Source: Oscillospiraceae bacterium (GTDB lineage: Bacteria > Bacillota > Clostridia > Oscillospirales > Oscillospiraceae). Taken from it: a DNA stretch of 37,363 bases. How positions within the stretch are numbered: position 1 is the first letter of the stretch; the number at the start of each line of letters is the position of its first letter. This document shows, piece after piece, positions 14,258 through 22,800 of this stretch. A model generated the notes under the pieces. The model worked only from the letters and a program-made list of their open reading frames with translations. It did not search any database and had not been told where the DNA came from. Both the position numbers and the translations under genes were made by a program. The stretch is from contig SVLB01000028.1 of the NCBI GenBank assembly GCA_015068135.1, forward strand, positions 1 to 37,363. The letters are read 5' to 3'.

Positions 14258-16006
14258 TTACTGCTGCCGGGTTTGGGTTTTGTAGAGCATTCCGTAGATG
14301 CCGCCGGCATCTACCAGGCTCTCATGGGTACCGTCCTCGGCGATCACGCCGTCGGCAATAGATATGATCCGGTGGGCATTGCGGACTGTGGACAGACGGT
14401 GGGCAATGATCAAAGTGGTGCGGCCCACTGCCAGGTTATCAAAGGCCCGCTGGATCTTGGCTTCGGTCACAGAATCCAGGGCAGAAGTTGCCTCATCCAA
14501 AATCAGGATGGGGGGATTCTTCAAAAAGATCCGGGCGATGGCGACCCTTTGCTTCTGTCCGCCGGACAGAAGGGTCCCGCGCTCGCCCACATAGGTATCA
14601 AAGCCCTGGGGCATTGCCAGGATATCTTCCAGGATCTCAGCCTTACGGGCGGCCTCCCGTACCTCATCATCGGTAGCATCCAGTCTGCCGTAGCGGATAT
14701 TTTCCATAATGGTATCGGCAAAGAGGAACACATCCTGCTGTACGATGCCAATGTTCTGCCGCAGACTCTTTTGGGACACATCCCGGATATCCTTGCCGTC
14801 AATACAGATCCTGCCGCTGCTGACCTCATAGAAACGGGGCAACAGCTGGCACAGTGTGGTCTTTCCGCCGCCGGAGGGGCCAACCACCGCCACTGTCTGC
14901 CCAGGCGCGATCTCCAGGGAGACATTGTGCAGAACATCCAGCTCCTCCCCATAGGCAAAGCTTACGTTTTCCACCTGGATATGTCCGGAAACCTCCGTAA
15001 GCACCTCCGCATCCGGCCGGTCCTGCAAGGTGGGCTCAGTGGACATGACCTCAACGAACCGGGTCAGCCCCGCAAAGCCCGTAGCAAACTGCTCGGAAAG
15101 GGTGGCAAGCTTTCGCATAGGGTTAATAAAGGCGGTAATGTACAGGGTGAAGGTCACCAAGTCCCGGTAGTCCATCTCCCCTTTCATGATCAGCCAGCCA
15201 CCCAGGCCGATGACCACCACATTGAGGCTGCACAGCAGAAACTCCATGGAGCATAAAAACAGACCCATGGACTTATAAAAGGTCCTGGATGCGGTCTTAA
15301 ACTGGGCGTTGGCACTGTCAAACCGTTGGATCTCCCGATCCTCATTGGCAAAGGCCTTGGCGGTACGGATGCCGGAAAGGCTGGACTCGATCTCCGTGTT
15401 GATATGGGCCTGCTTTTGTTTGCGCCCTACGGAGGCGTTCATCATCCGCTTGCGCAGGAGCATAACGACCCCCAAAAACACCGGAATCATCAAGCCCACC
15501 ACCAGCGCCAGCTTCCACTGGATGGTTCCCATGACCACCAGCGCGCCCACAATGGTTATGGCTGAGGTCAAAAGGTCCTCCGGTCCGTGGTGGGCAAGCT
15601 CCGTCAGTTCAAACAGATCCGAAGTCAGACGGCTCATCAGCTGACCGGTGCGGTTTTTGTCGTAGAAATCGTGTCCCAGCCGCTGCATATGCCGAAACAG
15701 GTCTGCCCGGATATCTGCCTCTACCCGGACACCAAAGGTATGTCCGAAATAGGCCACCACAAACTGCAGAAATGTCCGGATCAGGTAGGCACCCACCAGG
15801 ATCAGGATCACCGTAAAAAAGGTGGCATAAAGCTTATTGGGCAAAAGCTCATACAAGGCGTTTCTTGTGAACAGCGGAAAGGCCAGGTCCACACCTGCAA
15901 TAGCTAAGGCGCTGAGGATGTCCACCAAAAACAGTCCCCAATGGTTCTTAAAATAAGTCAGAAAAATCGCCAGCGGCTTCCTTTTCTGAAAATCCTTGGT
16001 TGTCAT
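14258..16006 (-). CDS. ABC exporter half-transporter (fused membrane and ATPase domains)
   Basis: 582 residues: six-helix membrane domain (about 20-320) fused to an ATPase domain (about 342-582). Walker A 'GPSGGGKTT' (376-384), Q-loop 'IVQQDVFLF', signature 'LSGGQKQRVAIAR' (480-492), Walker B/D-loop 'LILDEATSALD' (501-511) and switch His 'IIAHRLSTVR' (H536) are all intact. This is the MsbA/multidrug exporter type, which dimerises; only one half is encoded here, so a homodimer is likely. The substrate (drug, lipid or peptide) cannot be told; no peptidase domain is present. GGAGGG lies 5 nt upstream of the ATG. Single-gene unit with promoter 16030-16058. Confidence 0.92.
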   Translation of the reverse strand: MTTKDFQKRKPLAIFLTYFKNHWGLFLVDILSALAIAGVDLAFPLFTRNALYELLPNKLYATFFTVILILVGAYLIRTFLQFVVAYFGHTFGVRVEADIRADLFRHMQRLGHDFYDKNRTGQLMSRLTSDLFELTELAHHGPEDLLTSAITIVGALVVMGTIQWKLALVVGLMIPVFLGVVMLLRKRMMNASVGRKQKQAHINTEIESSLSGIRTAKAFANEDREIQRFDSANAQFKTASRTFYKSMGLFLCSMEFLLCSLNVVVIGLGGWLIMKGEMDYRDLVTFTLYITAFINPMRKLATLSEQFATGFAGLTRFVEVMSTEPTLQDRPDAEVLTEVSGHIQVENVSFAYGEELDVLHNVSLEIAPGQTVAVVGPSGGGKTTLCQLLPRFYEVSSGRICIDGKDIRDVSQKSLRQNIGIVQQDVFLFADTIMENIRYGRLDATDDEVREAARKAEILEDILAMPQGFDTYVGERGTLLSGGQKQRVAIARIFLKNPPILILDEATSALDSVTEAKIQRAFDNLAVGRTTLIIAHRLSTVRNAHRIISIADGVIAEDGTHESLVDAGGIYGMLYKTQTRQQ

Positions 16007-16029
16007 ATCGATCCCTCCAAATTTTTTGT

Positions 16030-16058
16030 ATTATACAATGGAATTTCCAAAGTTGCAA
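16030..16058 (-). promoter_or_regulatory. Sigma-A promoter of the ABC exporter gene
   Basis: Minus strand TTGCAA (16053-16058), 17-bp spacer, perfect TATAAT (16030-16035). The -35 hexamer is palindromic and is shared with the opposite promoter. Confidence 0.75.
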
Positions 16059-16081
16059 TACCTTTGGATCTTTGCTATAAT
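16053..16081 (+). promoter_or_regulatory. Sigma-A promoter of the pseudouridine synthase-ade operon
   Basis: TTGCAA (16053-16058), 17-bp spacer, perfect TATAAT (16076-16081). Leader to the ATG at 16108 is about 20 nt. Confidence 0.75.
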
Positions 16082-16107
16082 ACTTTTAATACACCTAGGA
16101 GAAGCTT

Positions 16108-16697
16108 ATGGAACTTCTGTTTTACGATGAAAATATGGTGGTTTGTGTCAAGCCTGTGGGGCTGGATTCCGAACACGGCGTACCTCAGGCATTGGCTCAG
16201 CAGCTGGGCGGCACGGTCTATCCCCTGCACCGGCTGGATGTGAACGTGGGGGTGTGATGGTCTATGCCCGGACCAAAGCCGCTGCCGCCTCCCTCTCCCG
16301 GCTGGTCCAAACCGGAGAAATGGTCAAAGAATACATAGCATGTGTCCATGACGTACCCCCTCAAATTGGTGACTGGGAGGATCTTTTGTTTAAGGACAGC
16401 CGAAAAAACAAGGTCTTTGTGGTCAAGCGGGAACGTTCCGGGGTGAAAAAGGCCCGGTTGGAGTTTACCCGTCTTTCCGAGGGTGAGGAAAGCCTGGTGC
16501 GCATCCGTCTGCATACGGGTCGCTCCCATCAGATTCGGGTCCAGTTCTCCTCCCGGGGGTATCCCTTGGTGGGCGATCACAAATACGGCTCCCGCTCCCC
16601 CAAAACAGAGCCTATGCTTTTTTGCTGTTGCCTGACCTTTCCCTGGCAGGGCAAAACCCTTCGTTTTGAATTACTGCCCGATTGGGCTTGCAGATAA
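16108..16697 (+). pseudogene. RluA/RluD-type rRNA pseudouridine synthase, frameshifted
   Basis: ATG 16108 (AGGAG 7 nt upstream) opens a frame MELLFYDENMVVCVKPVG that reaches the catalytic 'PLHRLDVNVG' (the Asp of HRLD is the nucleophile) and then stops at TGA 16255 after 49 codons. The -1 frame continues without a break as 'GGVMVYARTKAAA', 'EYIACVHD', 'RIRLHTGRSHQIRVQF' and 'LVGDHKYG' to 16697, the normal remainder of the RluA/RluD family. The break is at a G5 run (16248-16252); one additional G would restore an enzyme of about 197 residues, short for the family but with no S4 domain. It may be a true inactivating mutation, a slippage-tolerant site or a sequencing error. Ends just before ade. 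Confidence 0.8.
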
Positions 16698-16709
16698 AGG
16701 AGGTCCCTT

Positions 16710-18443
16710 ATGGCATACAATGAATCCTGGTCCGGCAAGATCAGCCGGAAGCTTATCAAAAAACAGCATATCATTGATGTGGCGGCAGGGCGCAAAAAAG
16801 CGGACCTGGTCCTGAAAAACGCCACCTATGTGAATGTCTTCTCCGGAGAGCTGGACACGGAGGACATTGCCGTGACCCAGGGGCTCATCGTGGGCTTCGG
16901 CAGTTATGAGGGCTACACCGAGGTGGATATGACCGGAAAGATCGTTCTGCCCGGCTTTATCGATGCCCATATTCATTTGGAATCCAGCCTGGTCAGCCCC
17001 ACGGAGTTTGCCCGGGCGGTGATCCCTCACGGCACCACCACAGTGATCACCGATCCCCACGAGATCACCAACGTGATGGGTACCGACGGCATTGACTATA
17101 TGCTCAGTGCCACTGAGGACCTGCCTGTAGATGTGCGGTTTATGATCCCCTCCTGCGTCCCTGCCTCTGCTATGGACGAAAGCGGCGCGAATCTGGATTA
17201 TCGGGATATTGACAGCTTCTTTGAGCATCCCCGGGTCCAGGGTCTTGCAGAAATGATGAATTTTCCCGGTATTTTGGCCGCTGATGGAACCACTGTCGCC
17301 AAGATCGTGGCATCCCAGGCCCATCACAAGAAGATCGACGGTCACGCACCCGGTCTGAAGGGAAAAGATCTCAACGCCTACATTTCCGCAGGTGTCTACT
17401 CCGACCACGAATGTGCCGATCTGGAGGATGCCATGCTCAAGCTGCGCCGGGGTCAGTTCATTATGATCCGGGAGGGTACTGCCGCCCGAAACCTGGAGGC
17501 ATTGATGCCCCTTTTGCAGTCGGAAAAGTATTTTGACCGGTGTATGTTCTGCACCGACGACAAGCACCCTTCCGATCTTTTGGAAAAGGGCCATATCGAC
17601 TATATTTGCCGCAAGGCTGTAGCCCTGGGCGCCGACCCCATCCGTACTGTACAGGTAGCCTGCCTTCATGCTGCCCGGTATTTCCTGCTGAACAACCGGG
17701 GTGCCATCGCTCCCGGATATCTTGCGGACTTTGCCATTGTGGAGGATCTTAAGGACTTCAAGGTGGTCAGTGTCTACAAAAAGGGTCAGCTTGTTTACAG
17801 TGACGGTGCGGTTGCACCCATGGAAAAGCCTGTGATCCCCCAGCATTTGGATGAAAAAGCCCACGATACCTTCCATCTGCCGGTTTTGCAGGCCCAGGAT
17901 TTTGCCGATCCCCGTCAACGCGGTGTCATTGGCATGATCCCCGGTGAGATCCTCACCCAGGACTGTGGCTATGCCTGCGCCCCGGATCCGGAGCAGGACA
18001 TCCTCAAAATGGCCGTTATCGAGCGACACAAGCACACCGGTCATATCGGCATCGGCTATCTCAAGGGCTACGGCCTGAAAACCGGTGCGGTGGCTACCTC
18101 CGTGGCCCACGACAGTCACAATATTATCTGTGTGGGAGAAAACGATGCCGATATGGCATTGGCCGCCAACCGGATCGCGGAAAATCACGGCGGTATCGTA
18201 GTCGTGGAAAACGGAAGGGTCACAGCAGAGCTGCCCCTGGAGATCGCAGGCATTATGAGTGACCGTCCCCTGACGGAGGTCAACACCCTTTTGGAAAATG
18301 CCAAGGAGGCAGCCTATCGCCAGGGCGTTGGCAAGGATATCGATCCTTTTATGACCTTATCCTTTATGAGCCTTCCCGTGATCCCCACCCTGCGGCTGAC
18401 CACCCGGGGCGTGATCGACGTGAATACCCAGCAGTATTTATAG
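16710..18443 (+). CDS. ade: Adenine deaminase
   Basis: 577 residues, the usual length of the AdeC family of amidohydrolases, which convert adenine to hypoxanthine and ammonia in purine salvage. Metal-binding and family motifs: 'VLPGFIDAHIHLESSLVSP' (H87, H89), 'VITDPHEITNVMG' (about 113-125), 'DGHAPGLKG' (about 211), 'GVYSDHECADLEDA' (about 228), 'MFCTDDKHP' (about 277) and the C-terminal 'SVAHDSHNIICVG' (about 465). AAAGGAGG (16696-16703) overlaps the end of the pseudouridine synthase frame, so the two genes share a transcript. Cytoplasmic. No obvious terminator within 50 nt, but hairpins start at 18495. Confidence 0.95.
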   Translation: MAYNESWSGKISRKLIKKQHIIDVAAGRKKADLVLKNATYVNVFSGELDTEDIAVTQGLIVGFGSYEGYTEVDMTGKIVLPGFIDAHIHLESSLVSPTEFARAVIPHGTTTVITDPHEITNVMGTDGIDYMLSATEDLPVDVRFMIPSCVPASAMDESGANLDYRDIDSFFEHPRVQGLAEMMNFPGILAADGTTVAKIVASQAHHKKIDGHAPGLKGKDLNAYISAGVYSDHECADLEDAMLKLRRGQFIMIREGTAARNLEALMPLLQSEKYFDRCMFCTDDKHPSDLLEKGHIDYICRKAVALGADPIRTVQVACLHAARYFLLNNRGAIAPGYLADFAIVEDLKDFKVVSVYKKGQLVYSDGAVAPMEKPVIPQHLDEKAHDTFHLPVLQAQDFADPRQRGVIGMIPGEILTQDCGYACAPDPEQDILKMAVIERHKHTGHIGIGYLKGYGLKTGAVATSVAHDSHNIICVGENDADMALAANRIAENHGGIVVVENGRVTAELPLEIAGIMSDRPLTEVNTLLENAKEAAYRQGVGKDIDPFMTLSFMSLPVIPTLRLTTRGVIDVNTQQYL

Positions 18444-18494
18444 ATTTCTCTTTGCATTGCCCCTTCGGGTTTTCCGTAGTTAAAATAAAAAATA

Positions 18495-18823
18495 GCACAG
18501 TATCCGCAAAAACTATGCGGATACTGTGCTCAGAGTGTCAAAAAAAGCCGCAAACCGTCAAAATATGTGTGAATGGTAAAAGAAAACAGCATCATTGCGA
18601 GGCCACTTGTGGCCGTGGCAATCCGTTCTTCTTAAGACCCAGAAAGGCTTGCTGCGCAAGATATTTTGACTTACTGCGCAAACCGGACTCTACCGTACCT
18701 ATGTACGCCGACGAGTCCGGTTTGCTTGTCTTTGCGGCTCCTTTGACCTCTGCCAGCTTGTCAAAAAAAGCGTTTTTTGACAAGCTGCGCACAGTATCCG
18801 CAAAAGCTATGCGGATACTGTGC
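18495..18823. repeat. Cluster of five palindromes, two of them duplicates
   Basis: The 450-bp gap between ade and the AraC gene holds no gene but five hairpins: P1 AGCACAGTATCCGCA (18495-18509 with 18517-18531); an imperfect ATTGC...GGCCAC-TT-GTGGCC...GCAAT hairpin (18594-18622); GCAAACCGGACTC (18678-18690 with 18713-18725) with an inner CGTAC/GTACG; CAGCTTGTCAAAAAA (18754-18768 with 18773-18787); and P2, GCACAGTATCCGCA (18789-18802 with 18810-18823), whose 36-nt body differs from P1 at one base. P1 has a T-run facing minus-strand transcripts, P2 one facing plus-strand transcripts, so they may terminate the AraC gene and ade. The segment bounded by P1 and P2 resembles a small non-coding mobile unit. 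Confidence 0.65.
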
Positions 18824-18894
18824 TGTTTTTGTATCTCGGACACCGCGGAAGCGGTCTGTTTGGGAAGAGGTTTTTACAGCAATGCCCATTCTTT

Positions 18895-19740
18895 TTATGG
18901 GATCAGCTGTCGGTTGTTGTCCGGCGCCGGAGACCGCAAACACTCATCTTTCGGGCTGCACCCAAAATACTTTGTAAATGCCCGATAAAAGGTAGAGTAA
19001 TCCTGAAATCCGCATAGTGTGTGGACCTCTGTGGGCTTGTAGCCCTTTTGTATCATCTGTTGGGCATGGAGCAGTCGTTTGGCGGTGATATACCTGCCCA
19101 CAGAGGATCCGGTAGCCTTTTGGAACCGGCGGCACAGCTGGGCGCGGCTTACAAAAAAGATCTGGCATAGCATCTCCAAAGACAAAGGCTTCCACAGGTT
19201 GCAGTTGATATATCCAATGATCCGGTTTTCCAGTGTATTTGGCTGGTCGGCCGTATCTTTTTGAACGTGAAACTGACGGTTGATTTCCGTCAGGCAAAGG
19301 ATCAGATCCGCAATAGATGCCAGTCGGTCCTCTGGGTATCTGCGCAAATCCTGGATATGCTCCGCATAACGGGAATCCGGAAAATCCTCTGCCCGATACC
19401 GGTTCAGCTGGCCGGCATCCCGCCCCAGAAAGGGCTGCAATAGCTGTGCCCCGGTCTGCATATTCTCCAAAAGGGAAAAATCAAAATTCACCACCATGCG
19501 CTCATAGGGTATATCCGGGCTGACCTCCACATAATGCGCCTCCGTAGGACGGGTGATAAAAATATCCCCGGGCTGCATAGGATAGGAAGATCCCTCCACG
19601 TGGAAGATCGCCTTGCCCTTCAGAAACAGAAGGATCTCAGCGAAGCTATGGGTATGCAGTTTGAACTGCCCCTGATCCGCAACCGCATCATAGCTATAGT
19701 TCGCAAACAGATCTGAGGAATAGTAAAGCCTTTGCCGCAT
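18895..19740 (-). CDS. AraC family transcriptional regulator (cupin plus HTH)
   Basis: 281 residues. An N-terminal cupin-type sensor (about 15-95; 'LHTHSFAEILLFLKGKAIFHV', read as two strands around His-x-His, then 'MQPGDIFITRPTEAHYV') and a C-terminal double helix-turn-helix (about 180-275: 'SLEMLCQIFFVSRAQLCRRFQ' reads as the first HTH, 'VHTLCGFQDYSTFYRAFTKYFGCSP' as the second with the family signature). It probably senses a small ligand, often a sugar. ATG 19740 is chosen: GAGG is 8 nt upstream, whereas the in-frame GTG at 19749 overlaps it. It is divergent from the 1589-residue secreted protein, whose promoter lacks a good -35, so it is a likely activator of that gene (inference). Confidence 0.88.
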   Translation of the reverse strand: MRQRLYYSSDLFANYSYDAVADQGQFKLHTHSFAEILLFLKGKAIFHVEGSSYPMQPGDIFITRPTEAHYVEVSPDIPYERMVVNFDFSLLENMQTGAQLLQPFLGRDAGQLNRYRAEDFPDSRYAEHIQDLRRYPEDRLASIADLILCLTEINRQFHVQKDTADQPNTLENRIIGYINCNLWKPLSLEMLCQIFFVSRAQLCRRFQKATGSSVGRYITAKRLLHAQQMIQKGYKPTEVHTLCGFQDYSTFYRAFTKYFGCSPKDECLRSPAPDNNRQLIP

Positions 19741-19760
19741 GTTGCTCACCTCACAAAAAA

Positions 19761-19789
19761 ACTATATCACGCCATGAGACGAAATGCAA
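19761..19789 (-). promoter_or_regulatory. Sigma-A promoter of the AraC gene
   Basis: Minus strand TTGCAT (19784-19789), 17-bp spacer, TATAGT (19761-19766) with extended -10 TGA. For the opposite gene only a TATAGT at 19835-19840 is seen, with no recognisable -35 at 17 bp. Confidence 0.65.
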
Positions 19790-19875
19790 TGATTTTTGGG
19801 ATTTTTCGTAATGGGAATGCCGTTTTATCTTTTGTATAGTAAAGACATACAAAGTTAAGATTTAGGAGGATCCTC

Positions 19876-22800
19876 ATGAAAAAGCTCAGTCTTTGGGTTT
19901 GTATCATTGCGGTTTTCGGTATCCTTCTGCCTCTGGGGGCAGGTGCCGTAACCGTTACGACCCAGTCAGAAGCGCAGGCCGTACTTGAAAAGCTGGAAGG
20001 CGATCCAATAATGGACTTCCAAGCCTATCAGGACGGTGTGGCCAAGACCAACAACGACCAGATCCTATTCCAAAAAGTCACCGGCGCGGACGGTCTGTAC
20101 AGCAGCTATATCCGGGCGCAGGTGCTCAGCGCAGGCAGCAGCTCTACCTCCCGGCAGCTTCTTTACAGATCCCTTTCCGGGATCAGCGCCGGAGACAGTG
20201 TTTTGCTTTCCTTTGTGATGCGCTCTGCAGGCGGTACCGAAGGAAAAGGCACCGTGACCCTCATGGCCACCGGTGCATCCAGTTCTGCCAACAAAAGCTT
20301 TTCCATTCCTACCCAGTGGACAAGGATCTATATTCCTCTTACCGCCAAGGATGCGGCAAATATCACTACCTTCCGGCTGCATACACTGGCGCAAACCATT
20401 GACATTGCCGATTTTCAGGTGATCAATTACGGAACCGATGTTTTATTGAGCGATCTGCCCAGCGGCAGCCATCCTGTGGATGAAAAGGAGGAAGTGATCG
20501 TGGAAGGTCTGACCGGCGGTACCCAGATCACCCTGGACGATCCTCTGTATACCCAGGCTGTGAAAGCGGAAAGGGAAACCCTTCGCTTTACAGCCCCTCA
20601 GGCGGTTCCCGCCGGGAATATGGCACTGCTGTGTCTGGACGTGAAGGCTATGGACAGCTGTGCCACCGCAACAGTATCCTTCGGTCAGATCACAAAGGAA
20701 TACGCCATTCCGGTTCAGTGGAGCCGGATCTATATGCCGGTGCAGACGGCTTCGGATCTGTCCGGTGCGCAGATCACTGTGAATACCGGTACTGTTCTGC
20801 TCGGAGATATCAGCTTGGAAAACATGGGCAGCGCCACCTTTGAGGAGCTTACCCTGAAAAGCGGCATGTGGCTGCTGGAGGATTTCCAGGATGTCGCCCT
20901 GGCGCCCGAAGGCGTAGGTGCCGGCAAGAACACAGACCTTGTGATCAGCCCTGACGGAAACTATGTCTACTCCATCGGCGGCGGCAATTTCACGGTCACC
21001 GATATATCCGATCCCGAAAATCCCGAAATCGTCAAGCAGCTTACCGGCTTCGGTGATACCCGACAGATCGCCCTGTGTGCCGACGGTGAGGCTGTGATCT
21101 TTACCTGCCGTTTGTACGGCGCATATATCGTGGACGTATCCGACCCCATCAACGCCCATGTCCGCAGCCATTACGACACTTTGGAGATGGCTACCGGCAT
21201 TGCCGTTTACAAAAACTACGCCTTCATCTGCAGCCGTTTCTATGGTGTGGAAGTTGTGGACCTGTCCGACCTGGACGCCCCCATTCACAAATGTATCATC
21301 CGCAATGGTGGTGAGGTGCAGTCTGTGGAGGTCGTGGACGGCTATCTCTACGGCGGTCTGTATAACACCAATCAGGTAGAGATCTATGATGTCCGTGACC
21401 CGGTAAACTACGCCCGGGTCGGTGTTGCCGATCTGAACGGGCGGGGTGACGGTGTCAGCGTAGCAAAGATTGGGGATAAAACCTATCTGTACGCCGGTAC
21501 CGGTCATCACAGTGTCGCGGGTCTTGCCACCACCACGCCCCTTTCCAATCTCAATTACGGTGACGGAAACGGTCTGGACATTTTTGACGTGACCGATCCT
21601 TCCAATCCCGTATGGCTGTCCACCTCCCGGACAGACGGTCGGTTCTATCACACGAAATGTGACTATTGGGGCGCACAGGTGAGCTTTGACGAAGAAACCG
21701 GAAAGTACTATGCGTATCTTGTCAGCACCTATAACGGCATATATGTATTTGATGTGACCGACCCTGCAGCCCCCTTACGGATCGCCCATGTAGCGGTACG
21801 GATCACCCCGGATTCTGCGCTTTACGCAAAGCCCTCCTCCACCCGGGCCATCGCCTTCCAGTATGACCCCACCCAGTATATCCAGGGTCCCGCCGGTGCG
21901 GTGGTTTGCGCGGACGGCGTGCTGATGTACGCCGGTGTAGAAACGGATCTGCATGTACTGACTGCAGACTACGCCCATGCTCATGTGGAAAAGCCCGCAT
22001 CCGCCGCCATTGAATCGGACTTCAACTATTATCATTTTGATGATTTTGCAGGCGCACAGACCGCCGTGCCCAACGCCCAGACCGCATCGGTTGCCCTTTA
22101 TGGGGACAAGGTCTTTGTGTCCGGCGGCAATAAGGGTATTTTGATCTATTCTGCAGATCTTCAGACCCTTTACAAAACTGTTTCCCTCAGCGGCTGCAGC
22201 TATGATGTATTTATCCAGGACGGAAAGCTTTACAGTGCGGAGGGTACCGACGGCTTTGCCATCTATGCTCTCAGCACAGACGGTCTGACCCTCACCGAGA
22301 TCACCCGTTATCGGTCCGGCTGTGTCACCATGGCACGTCCCTCTGTCACCGGAAAATATGTGTCCATCCACAGCGGCGCCACCGTTGGTGAGATCGTGGA
22401 TGTATCCGGTCAAGCCCCTGTGCGGATGATCCGTGCCGCCGCCGCCAGCCAAATGTACCACCATAATGTTAGCTCCGGTATGGTAGCCGGCCGGTATGTG
22501 GGCTTTTGGGCCAACAGCTCCTCTGAGCGGTGGTATGACCTGGGAGGAAATGACAGCCTGTCCGCCCCGGTCCTGCTGTCCAACATCCCCGCAGCCGGCT
22601 TTACCCCCAGAGCAGCCATGACCGGCGGCTACGTCGCCTACGGTAACACCCAGGTGCTTTGCGTTGGCAATGGCGGTTACTATGTGTATGATCCTGCCGG
22701 TGTCACCGCCAGCGACCTGAAAGCCCTGAAAACGATCAAAGCTACGGACTCCGATGGCAATACCGTAAATGTATACGGCAAGCCCGCCATTTACGGTGAT

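Noticed and set aside
16671..18188. Long open frame opposite ade (505 codons)
   Set aside because: Shadow of a clear adenine deaminase; no ribosome binding site or family-like sequence, caused by codon bias on the coding strand.
18452..18988. 178-codon frame and opposite 83-codon frame in the hairpin cluster
   Set aside because: Composed of palindromes that read open on both strands; no ribosome binding site.
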